Shown: piece after piece, positions 1-10,300 of the stretch
Layout of the letters: each line of letters begins with the position of its first letter
Numbering within the stretch: the first letter of the stretch is position 1
Assembly (NCBI GenBank): GCA_020536535.1
Contig: JAHLWZ010000388.1
Coordinates: 779-44,760, forward strand
DNA length: 43,982 bases
DNA from: Pelomyxa schiedti
Lineage: Eukaryota; Evosea; Pelobiontida; Pelomyxidae
Direction: 5' to 3'
The notes under the pieces: model-generated
What the model was told of the DNA's origin: nothing
Databases searched by the model: none
Seen by the model: the letters and a program-made list of their open reading frames with translations, nothing else
Translations under genes and position numbers: made by a program

Positions 1-1403
1 TTCTAAGTACTGGGTGTGCTGTGTCTCGATTTGCTCCTCTCTGGAAATTACCAAAAGCTGAAAAGGGGACTGCAAACAGTGCCGCACTAAGGGCCATTGA
101 GAGGGTTCGGCCTGTCATTTATAGAGAGTTACATGACTACTGGATGAAGAGACCTTTCAACCACATCCCCAAGCCAGTCACTGAAGACAAGTTCGGTTTT
201 ATTGCAGTAATTGCTGACCACCCATAATAATAAATAAGCCATATGCACTGAAGACCCCCACCAGTGATGCATTCATCCACCAGGTGAAAGCCTATGATAA
301 ACATCATGGCTTTCACACTGTAAAAAAACATGTGGTGGTCTCAGCTACGGCACCACATTACTGTGTGGCCATTGGAAAAGCCTGTGCAGGTGCCACAAGT
401 GATAAGACCGATTTTGATGACCTGTGGAGTTCTCTGTATCCTCCTTTACTGAAGAGAAAGCCAGATGATACTTCTTTCCCAGAGCATGCTACCTGGGCAG
501 TTCTTCTTGATAGTGGATATATTGGGGCTAGCCGTCTTCCAAAGTATCACTGTCACTTACTTTTTTTTTCCCCGTTTTAATCCATCTCAGTGTGCATAAA
601 GTTGTACTGCCTCGGCCCTCCAGCCACTCAAGCCACTATAGCCAGAAAGACCTTGACGATCTCCGCAAGAAAAGGTCTGTCAACCTGTTGTCAGTTTTCT
701 TACTTTCACACAGAGTTTGTGTGGAATGCTTTTTTGGTAGGATGACTGTACTATGGCGTATCTTGCTTGTGCCCTATCCTTTTGACCAGCAGCATTTGGA
801 TGTGGATGTAGACATTATGATAATGCTCACTAATGCTCACATAGAGTAAGAAGCTGTTTTACACAACTGTGATTTACAATTCTCACCAGGGAACGTGACT
901 TGCATTCTGGGGACCAGAACTCCTATGTTAGGATTTGCAAACTCCGGGAGAAAGAAGCTGCAGATGTAAGACACAAACGTCAGCAGCAGCGAGACAGTTC
1001 AATGGACTCTGCCAGTAAGAGGCCCAATCTCAGCAAACAGTATGAAACAAATGAACCACAACGATCCCCACCTTCTCCGTCACCACTTCAGTCATTGCAA
1101 TCGCAACCGCAGCCGCAATCGCAGCCGCAATCGCAATCACAACCACAACCACAATCGCCATTGCAGTTGCAATCTCAATCGCAATCACCATCGCAATCTC
1201 AGTCACAATCGCAACCACAACGCATTCACCGTCGCGGCCACAGGCGCCACCACATCCACAACCACAGCCACAACCACAACTCCAATCCCAATCGCAATTG
1301 CCGGCCCAGCCACAAACCAATCCCTAGAGGCAGACACAACCACAACCACACAATCACCTGTGCCACAAGTCATACCCTTACACAAATAACCACATACTCA
1401 TGA
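1..1403 (+). pseudogene. DDE-superfamily (Harbinger/DDE_Tnp_4-like) transposase, 5'-truncated and frameshifted
   Basis: The frame is open to the window edge, so the N-terminus lies outside. Read through four segments it gives the layout of a DDE_4 nuclease: VIADHP followed by INKP (first Asp), HGFHTVKKHVVVSAT, DSGYIGA (second Asp), and ECFFGRMTVLWRIL (Glu helix). Short introns at 544-590, 675-713 and 846-889 restore the frame exactly and begin GT and end AG. Between about 217 and 227 the reading frame shifts by one base with no splice signal, right at the first catalytic Asp, so this copy is probably dead unless it is a sequencing error. The C-terminal 130 residues (from about 1030) are a low-complexity Gln/Ser/Pro tail made by a hexanucleotide-like repeat, unusual for this family. 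Family assignment rests on motif spacing, not on a search. Confidence 0.7.
1088..1290 (+). repeat. CAATCG/CAACCA-like hexanucleotide repeat in transposase tail
   Basis: The stretch is built from degenerate six-base units such as CAATCG, CAGCCG and CAACCA. In the transposase frame it reads as Gln-Ser/Gln-Pro dipeptides; the other frames also stay open, which produces several spurious overlapping reading frames on both strands. Confidence 0.8.
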
Positions 1404-2515
1404 AGATGTCTTCCCCCAGTGTAGATCAGATTGCATTCATACAACAACCCTCCAATCCCCACAACTCTTCAAACAGCACGCACAACCCTGTTTATAGTTT
1501 TCAATGAAATTTCTTTCACAGTGATATTTCAAGGAAATCTTGACATTCACTGCGCAAAGCAAAAGGTAAACCGGTTTGCATTTTCAATCCGGATCCTCTG
1601 GCAGATCCGGATAAGGACGCAGATTCGCAGTGCATTTTCAAAGCGAATCACCCCCCCAAAATCACAGCCTGGGGGGAGTAAACCGGACACCCCCCGGTAA
1701 TCCGTTTTTGGTCCAATACAAAGATATGTGAGTGGTGTCCCTGACGGGGACGAACACGTTTGTAGCGAGATAAGGAGGGAACAAAGTCTTTATTTATTTT
1801 AATTGATCTGGTGGAGTCTGTGGTGAAAGTGGTGTTGCTTATAAACCCTGTCTCCCAGTAATTCCAGGTATTCAGTGGACCCACGCACCCGTGATAAGCT
1901 TTTAAACGCTTTAGAATCCGTTTTGAATAGCTTTTGAATCCGTTTTCAATCCCTTTTCAACTCTGTGCTTCCTTTCGTTTGGGGCAGAACTTGCTTCTGT
2001 GCAGCCGAAGTTTTGCATTAAAAACAAAAAAACTTGCAGGCAGTGTCGACAGATGGTGCTGTGACGGTGACCAGTGGGGGCAAACTCCGCGGGCAGTGGT
2101 AACGATAAATGACCAAGCCCTTCGGCAGTGGTCAACAGTGGAGTCCAACGATGACGGCAGTCAACAATGTGAGGTCTGCGGCAATCGTGGTCAACATTGG
2201 GAGCTCTTATCAGGTTTGCCACTTTCTTTCATTTTTTGGTATCTATTTATCAGGGAAACATGGTGCCTTTCATTGTTACAAAATGCCAGGCTTTCCCACC
2301 GTTCTTTGCAAGGCAAAATAACATCCAGAAGGTGTGATGGGACTGCAATATACAATGCTGAGGTACATCACAGGGATACACCATCGCTAGGTTCAGAATT
2401 GACCAGTGATTTGGTGGTTTGTAGCATTCCCGCGTTTAATAAAACACTTGCTGGGTGTTGTACATATGATCCTCATGATTGCTGCACTAATCTCATTGCA
2501 GAGTGCACGCTGGTA
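1404..2515. other. No recognisable gene; short inverted repeats
   Basis: I see no convincing coding sequence. A perfect inverted repeat ATCCGGATC/GATCCGGAT with an 8-nt loop lies at 1587-1612. A 7-bp pair (GATTCGC/GCGAATC) follows it. GTCCCTGACGGGGAC at about 1737-1751 is a further short hairpin. An open frame at 1934-2644 has no recognisable domain and biased composition, and I do not call it a gene. Confidence 0.5.
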
Positions 2516-2599
2516 GTGCCGGAAATGATCGCTTCAGTGCCGGAAATATCCACTTCCATGCCGGAAATGTCTGCTTCTGTGTTGGAAATATCCGCTTCA
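2516..2599 (+). repeat. 21-bp tandem repeat, four copies
   Basis: Four imperfect 21-base units begin with GTGCCGGAAAT or a close variant at 2516, 2537, 2558 and 2579. They would encode a repeating VPEMIAS-like heptapeptide if translated. The surrounding frame shows no other sign of being a gene, so this is listed only as a repeat. Confidence 0.75.
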
Positions 2600-2779
2600 G
2601 TGCAGGCTGATGCACCATTCCACAACATCGTGATTGCAACATAGTCGCGATTCCACCATGATGGAACTCTCCTTGCCACTATGCTGCCTTACCAGGTACA
2701 CTCTCCTTTCACCAGGATACCTCCAAAACCATACAAGAACGCCGTAATAAAATAATGTGGTTTGGGGTTTCACTGCGGC

Positions 2780-3390
2780 TCACCCTGGTTCACCCAGATT
2801 CACTGCGTTTCACCCCAGTTCACCCCGTTTTGCTCTGCTCAATCTGATCCACCCTGAACCGACCATCCCAGTTTGTTGTGTTCCACCGGCTCACCTTGTT
2901 TCACTCCACTTCGCTTCATTCCATCCCGACCATCCAGAAGGAGACGGTATACACTGACAATCAACAGCAACCTGACGGAATACGGCAGACCAACGGTGTT
3001 TACTCTATTCTACTCCGGCTTCACTCCGTTTTACTCCGTTCCGCTTCGTTTTACTCCATCCCACTCCACTTTATTTGGCTCCGCTCCGCCTTCGGCTCCA
3101 CTCCGTTTTACTCGCCCCGTTTCCGCCTAGCTTTACTCCGCTCCGCTCCGTTTTCGCCCCGCTTTACTCCGCTCCGGTTCGTTTTCGCCCTGCTCTACTC
3201 CGCTCCGGTTCGTTTTCGCCCTGCTCTACTCCGCTCCGCTCAGTTTTGCTCCCCCTTACTCCGCTTCGCTCCGTTTTCCCCCGTTTTGCTTCGCCTTACT
3301 CAGCTGTACATCGCTTTACTCTATTCTGCCCCGTTTACTGTGCCTTCTCCAATTCACTATAATTGCTGCGATTTACTCCGAACCACCTGA
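2780..3390. repeat. Pyrimidine-rich degenerate minisatellite with a 31-bp core array
   Basis: Strongly strand-biased C/T-rich sequence is dominated by variants of TTCACTCCG and TTTACTCCG. Within it a clear 31-bp array occurs: units starting GCTTTACTCCGCTCC or GCTCTACTCCGCTCC at 3130, 3161, 3192 and 3223. Several overlapping open frames here (Phe/Pro/Leu/Ser/Arg-rich) are consequences of the composition. Confidence 0.75.
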
Positions 3391-3958
3391 ACTATCCCAC
3401 ACCAGCCCAACTATATCAGGCTATGCACATACACCCGCGCAAGCACAGTCCACCCCACGTTTGCGTTCAGAGAGGGAGTGGGCTGATGTCTCATGAAGGA
3501 ACAGAGCAGAGAGAGAAGGCTAGTCAAGTGGGAGGGGCTGGGAGATAGAATGTCCGGCAGCAGCCTTGAGGATTACTGTGCAAGAACGGGAGTGGGGGGA
3601 GGGGGGGAGAGGGCTCGTCAACCGAATCACTGAGTACCACATTGTCACTCCAGTTTATTATGATTACTCCAGTTCAGCTCGATACTCTCCGATTACCCCG
3701 GCTTACTCTAACTTACTCGGTTTACCTTTGAGGACCCCCTTGATACCCAGAGAGCGTTTAAGAGAAGGAGGGAATGTGTGGGGTCCCACCCAACCCAGTG
3801 ACCAATCACAGTCGAGGTCACCCAACCTGGAACTGGGCTCAGGCCTCTGATCTCCCATCACACTGACGTCACCATCACTCCAAGCACGAATCACACACAA
3901 CACAGACGATAACGAGAATCTCTTATCCTTTCGTACGATCGGTTCGTGGTCCTGCAGG
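3391..3958. other. No recognisable gene
   Basis: This is mixed-composition DNA with a purine-rich tract around 3460-3625 (runs of GAGAGA, GGGGGGAG) that switches to AC-rich sequence near 3800-3910. I see no coding features or RNA gene. Confidence 0.5.
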
Positions 3959-4211
3959 GTACCGTATGTTGGGAAACCTTCGTTCCAGACTTTCGTTGCC
4001 GAAAACTTCCATTGTCGAAAACTTTTGTTGCCGAAAACGTGCGTCGGTAAAAAAGTTCGTTCCGGCACCTAAAACCACGACACTTGATAGTCTGCGAAAA
4101 TGATCGTCGCCGAAAACTTTCGTTGGGTGCTGTGGGCTACGAAAAATTTGGGCAACGAAAGTTTTCGGCGACGAAAGTTTGTTGGAACGAAGGTTTCTCA
4201 ACATACGGTAC
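3959..4211. mobile_element. MITE-like element with about 50-bp terminal inverted repeats
   Basis: The left end begins GTACCGTATGTTG at 3959. The complement of the right end begins with the same bases at 4211. The two ends stay complementary for roughly 50 bp apart from small gaps; both continue with GAAACCTTCGTTCCA and then CGAAAACTT/CTTTCGT motifs. The inside is full of further CGAAAACTTTCGTTG-type repeats. Length is 253 bp, with no open frame. The target-site duplication is unclear: GTAC at each tip could be part of the element or a duplicated site. No transposase recognisably related to these ends is in the window. Confidence 0.7.
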
Positions 4212-4398
4212 AGTACACCCCTTCATCCCTACAGAGGCAAGTTCTTTTGGAACATGGGGAACAACAAGTGTATCCAGTTGTCTTGACTTCTCAATAATAA
4301 TGCCTATTGTTTGATTGTGAAAAATACTGTAGTGTGCTTCTTAGATACTTGTTTTATCGCAAACAAAAACCTACACTCTCAATTTTCGTCATTAGATA

Positions 4399-7300
4399 CT
4401 ATACCCAATTCATGCTGAGTATCTGGGACATTGTGGGACGGGCGTTGGGATCACTGGCCCAGCAATTCACCACGATGGTCTTGGCCCAACTGGGTAGTTC
4501 CGGTGCCGGCGGTGATTTCGGCAATTGTGGGAGTATCTTGCCGAGCGCCAGGTCCCGCACAATGTCTGAGGGTCTCATGGTAGCCTGCCGGTTTCTGTGA
4601 ACCCGGAAGTATGCTGAGTAGGCCTCGAGGTGGCTGAATGGCGAACTTATGGGATCCATCAGCTTGAATACCACGGTGGCTGTATTTTATTAGTAGGACC
4701 GGCAAAATGGGGTACTTACCAAAGCTCCAAACATCAGCCTTCGTGTCATACTTTTCACCATTGAGAACTTCGGGAGCATAAATTTCCAACACTGGCGCAT
4801 CTCCAGCGGTGCCTCGCTGCGACTGCGATGCATCAGAATACAGAACTTGAGACAGCCCGAAATCGGCAATCTGTTGGGTGATAAGTGATTTGTGGGACAA
4901 GGAGAGGATTGCAACCCAACCTTTGCCCAAGGGCCTGGCCCAGTTTCGTCCAATGAGGAAATGAAAATGTTCCCTGTGGTGGTGATATATTAATACTCTC
5001 TCTCTGCCGCGGAAGTTAAAGAAGACGCGAACCTGTGTGGAGATCACCGTGAACGATTGGGGGAGTCTGTGAGTGCAAATGTTCCAACCCACGTGCAACA
5101 TCTTTCAGAATTTTCACTTTCATGGTCATGGGAATGATTCTATCCAAAAGCTGGGTGGTGTTTTCACCTTTTTCAAGGCACACCCGGATGAGATCGCTCA
5201 ACTCAGGCTTCTTGATTTTTGTGTCTTCCAAGATTTTAATGAGAGGAGGAACAATGGGAACGACGAGTTCCGTGACCAACCACAGGTGTGGGTGAAGGCA
5301 CGCACCATAGAACTTGACAACATTTGGATGTGAAGATACCACATTTAAAACTGACATCTCAAAGATAAATCGTGCGATGGATTGATATGTGAGTTCCCCC
5401 AACGGTTGTTTTACAGCAACAGGCAAGCCCTTCCGTGTTGCCCTCATCACTTGCCCAAACCCACCTTTGCCCACTGGTGTTTGGGATTGAAACTCGATTT
5501 CAGTTGGATCGATCACAGGCAGGTGTTCAAGGAGTATGTCTGGTGCAACTTCCGTAAGCTTCACGTCAACTTGCTCTGTCTGATTGTCTGGTGGGCAACG
5601 AAGACATTTCATCCCATATCGTGCAGCATCAAGCACAACTCTTTGCGGGAAACATGTGATGTTGGGTGGAACGCTGAACACCGGCAGCTGCACAGCAGGT
5701 TCCAAGGAGGTTGGGGTGGCAGATTGATGCAGGAAGCGAAGCAAACAGTGAGGGCAGGGGAAAGACACATCTGCATTCGCTGCAAGGCCAATGTAATAGG
5801 ACTCGATGAATTGAGTGATCAAAGTGGTTACATAAATTATCAAGCTCTTCCTTTTCCACAGTGCCGTTTCTTCTTTGCTTGTGACTGTTGGTTCAGATCC
5901 AAGAGATGGATCAGGTGCCTCCTCAATTGTGGTTCGCATGCAAATGTTGATTGTGTGTTGCTTGGCCTCGTGTGTCATAATCAACTTCTGCTTTGTGATG
6001 GAGGAGGATGTTGAATCTTGAAAACTGAGATTCTCAACGATAAGACCTTCGTTCCATGAAAACAGAGGGGCAGTTTCTGGAATTCCAAGCACCATCACCA
6101 TCAACCTTGGGAAAAACCCGATCGGGAGAAAGCGGAACTTGAGTATTCTCCCACTCATGACGACCTTGGTGCCTGCCCCAGTGGGTGCGGTCCAAAATGA
6201 GGCCGCTTCTGCACTTCCCTCAGAATAGCGAAGCGCCAGGTCCGGGAGAAGGGAAGGAACTAGTAGCCGGCCATCAGGCAGGGTGAACAGGATTTCAAAA
6301 GTCTGAAGCAGCTCAATAAGGGTAGCATGGTGTTCAGGGTAAAAAGAAGAAAAAACATGACGGATAGACTGGGGGAGCACGAAACCATATGTGACCCAGC
6401 TAGTTGTTCGTATGCCGATTACTGATGTCATCACCTTGGAGAGGTATGAAGGTTTCAGCACAATCAACTCAGAAAGAGGGATTCCCGTTTTTTTCTTCAG
6501 TGAACATACTTGATTTTCAGAAGATGTGTTGTGTAATTTGTGTCTGAAATGTATGATACTCCCTGCATCCAAAAGGAAGTCAGAGCACATGGTAATTTCT
6601 CGTTGCTCGTAACCATCACACTTCCCAACACCCTTAGCTTTTGCAATTGCAACATATTCATCCCAATGTAATGTCTCAGCCAGCATACTGGCGAGATGCT
6701 TGTGCAATTCAACCCAGTTCGAGGGGACATCAATCTTCTGTTGTTTTGCAATTTCCTCCAATCTCTCAGAAACACGCTCCACAGCAGTCATGGATACACA
6801 ACTGGCCTCTGTTTCAGTGTTCATGATAATACCATCACCAGTGGCCACACTCAATCCAAAAACACTGTCAAACTGCTTGTCATGAGCTCTCATAATCTGG
6901 GCCAAAGCAGCACAGGCAGATTTGGTTGTGGTTTTGTCAAGGTGCGTTCCAACCAGAAGGATGTGAACCTTCTCACTGTGGCCTGTGGTGTCTGTTCTGT
7001 TTGAAGTTGCTTGCCTGAATGACAGGTTTATCTGATCAACCCAATACTTGATCTTTGGTGGAAGTATCACAGATTCAGATTCACCATCCCATTGAACAAG
7101 TGCCAAATCGAAAATTAGCAGGAACACGGAGCTGCTGCGCAAGAAGAACTGGTGTGTTGGGTAAAGCACATCTTGACCTCCTGCAGTTTGCGTTACTCAA
7201 TTAAAGAGTGGAAACGAGTGGTGGGGCAAACACACCCAAGTCCCAGGCAACCCACGTGTGACCACTGCGTCTGTTCAACTTGAATGGCAGAGTAAAAGAA

Positions 7301-10300
7301 ATACCATCAGTGGCCATGTTTTTTTTCACATTGGTTGTGTTCCTGCGCTCCGTCAGGCACCTCAGCAGTGTTGTTTTTCCAACGGCACCATCACCCACCA
7401 CAAGAAGCTTGTGACGCTTCCACGCAACAGGCTCACCACTGTACATTACAGACTGTTTCAGAGTGTTCCATTTCTCCGCTCTGGACCGGCTTGGGATTGT
7501 GTCCTGTGGATTTTCCACCAGATACATGCTGAGTATCTGGGACATTGTGGGACGAGCACGTGGGTCGCGGACCCAGCAGTTCTCCAAAATGGTCTTGGCC
7601 CAACTGGGTACTTCTGGTGCCGGTGGAGATTTTGGCAATCGTGGGAGTATCTTTCCAAACCCCAGGTCCCGCGAAATTTCTACAAAGTTGAGAACAGCCT
7701 TGTGGTGCTTTTGAATTCGGCAGTATGTGGGGTCGGCCTCAAGGTGGCTGAAGGGGGAACTTATGGGATCAACCAGGTTGAAAACAGTCATTGCTGTAGT
7801 TGTTTTGGTTTTGTTGTAAGAGTGGGAGGAATGATGGATGAAGAAGTGTTTACCAAAACTCCAAACATCAGCCTTCGTGTCATACTTTTCACCGTTGAGA
7901 ACTTCAGGACCATAGGTGAAGACCTTGCCCTCTAATGAGCTTCTCGTGGACTTAGATTCTCCGGAATATAGAACTTGAGACAACCCGAAATCGGCAATCT
8001 GTTGGATGATAAGTGATTTGTGGGACAAGGAGAGGAGTTGCGAGTCAACCTTTGCCCAAGGGCCTGGCCCAGTTTCGTCCAATGAGGAAATGAAAATGTT
8101 CCCTGTGGTGTGATATATTAATACTCTCTCTGCCACTGAAGTTAAAGAAGACGTGAACCTGTGTGGAGATCGCCGTGGACGATGGGGGGATTCTGTGAGT
8201 GCAAATATTCCAAGCCACGTGCAACATCTTTCAGAATTTTCACCCTCATGGTCATGGGAATGATTCTATCCAAAAGCTGGGTGGTGTTTTCACCTTTTTC
8301 AAGGCACACCTGGATCCAACCCTGCAAGTCCGGCTTCTTGATTTTTGTGTCTCCCAGGATTGTCATGATACTTGGGGGAACAATGGTAACGACGAGTTCC
8401 ATTACCAACCACAGGTGTGGGTGAAGGCATGCGCCATAGAACTTGACAACATTTGGATGTGAAGATACCACATTCAGAAGGGTTGTCTCAAAGATAAATT
8501 GTGTGATGGATTGATATGTGAGTTCCCCCAACGGTTGTTTTACAGCAACAGGCAAACCCTTCCGCGTTGCCCTCAACACTTGCCCAAACCCACCTTTGCC
8601 CACCGGTGTTTGGGATTGAAACTCGATTTCAGTTGGATCGATCACAGGCAGGTGTTCAAGGAGTATGTCTGGTGCAACTTCCGTAAGCTTCACGTCAACT
8701 TGCTCTGTCTGATTGTCTGGTGGGCAACGAAGACATTTCATCCCATATCGTGCAGCATCAAGCACGACTCGTTGCGGGAAACGTGTGATGTCGGGTGGAA
8801 CGCTGAACACCGAGGAGGTTGGGGTGGCAGATTGATGCAGGAAGCGAAGCAAACAATGAGAGCAAGGGAAAGATACATCTGCATTCGCTGCGAGGCCAAT
8901 GTAATAGGACTCGATGAATTGAGTGATCAAAGTGGTTACATAAATTATCAAGCTCTTCCTTTTCCACAGTGCCGTTTCTTCTTTGCTTGTGATGGTTGGT
9001 TCAGATCCAAGAGATGGATCAGGTGCCTCCTCGATTGTGGTTCGCATGCAAATGTTGATTGTGTGTTGCTTGGCCTCGTGTGTCATAAACAACTTCTGCT
9101 TTGTGATGGACGAGGATGCTGAATCTTGGATACTGAGATTCTCAACGATAAGACCTTCGTTCCATGCAAACAGAGGGGCAGTTTCTGGAATTCCAAGCAC
9201 CATCACCATCAACCTTGGGAAAAACCCGATCGGGAGAAATCTGAACTTGAGTATTCGCCCGCTCATGACGACCTTGGTGCCTGTCCCAGTGGGTGCGGTC
9301 CAAAATGAGGCCGCTTCTGCACTTCCCTCAGAATAGCGAGGCGCCAGGTCCGGGAGAAGGGAAGGAACTAGTAGCCGGCCATCAGGCAGGGTGAACAGGA
9401 TTTCAAAAGTCTGAAGCAGCTCAATAAGGGTGGTGTACTGCTCGGGGGGAAACTCCTCAAAAACATGGTGAATTTTCTTCTGTTCCACAAATCCGTTTGT
9501 GAACCAAGTTGTTGTCTTGATACTAATGACAGATGTCATCACCTTGGAGAGGTATGAAGGTTTCAGCACAATCAACTCAGAAAGAGGGATTCCTGTTTCC
9601 TTTCTTTTCCGCCAGCAGCTTGATTTTCGAGAAGATGTGTATAATTGATTGCTGTGCCTGAAATGTATGATGCTCCCTGCATCCAAAAGGAAGTCAGAGC
9701 ACATGGTAATTTCTCGTTGCTCTGTGGTATCATACTTCCCAACACCCTTAGCTTTTGCAATTGCAACATATTCATCCCAATGTAATGTGTCAGCCGACAT
9801 GCTGGCGAGATGTTTGTGCAATTTAACCCAGTTCGAGGTGACGGCAATCTTCTGTTGTTTTGCAATTTCCTCCAATCTCTCAGAAACACGCTCCACAGCA
9901 GTCATGGATACACAACTGGCCTCTGTTTCAGTGTTCATGATAATACCATCACCAGTGGCCACACTCAATCCAAAAACACTGTCAAACTGCTTGTCATGAG
10001 CTCTCATAATCTGGGCCAAAGCAGCACAGGCAGATTTGGTTGTGGTTTTGTCAAGGTGCGTTCCAACCAGAAGGATGTGAACCTTCTCACTGTGGCCTGT
10101 GGTGTCTGTTCTGTTTGAAGTTGCTTGCCTGAATGACAGGTTTATCTGATCAACCCAATACTTGATCTTTGGTGGAAGTATCACAGATTCAGATTCACCA
10201 TCCCATTGAACAAGTGCCAAATCGAAAATTAGCAGGAACACGGAGCTGCTGCGCAAGAAGAACTGGTGTGTTGGGTAAAGCACATCTTGACCTCCTGCAG

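Noticed and set aside
1042-1389. Asn/His-rich and Val/Ala-rich frames over the hexanucleotide repeat
   Set aside because: Repeat composition keeps all frames open; only the Gln/Ser frame continues the transposase.
1934-2644. 236-codon open frame on the plus strand
   Set aside because: No domain, no paralogue, odd composition, and part of it is a 21-bp tandem repeat; nothing supports translation.
3075-3362. Leu/Arg/Ser/Pro-rich frames in the pyrimidine tract
   Set aside because: They arise from the minisatellite; overlapping frames are equally open and none has a domain.
7201-8136. Second unit of R1 as an independent gene
   Set aside because: There is no stop after the first kinase and no start, LRR or N-terminal exon before the second Roc; the reading frame runs straight through.
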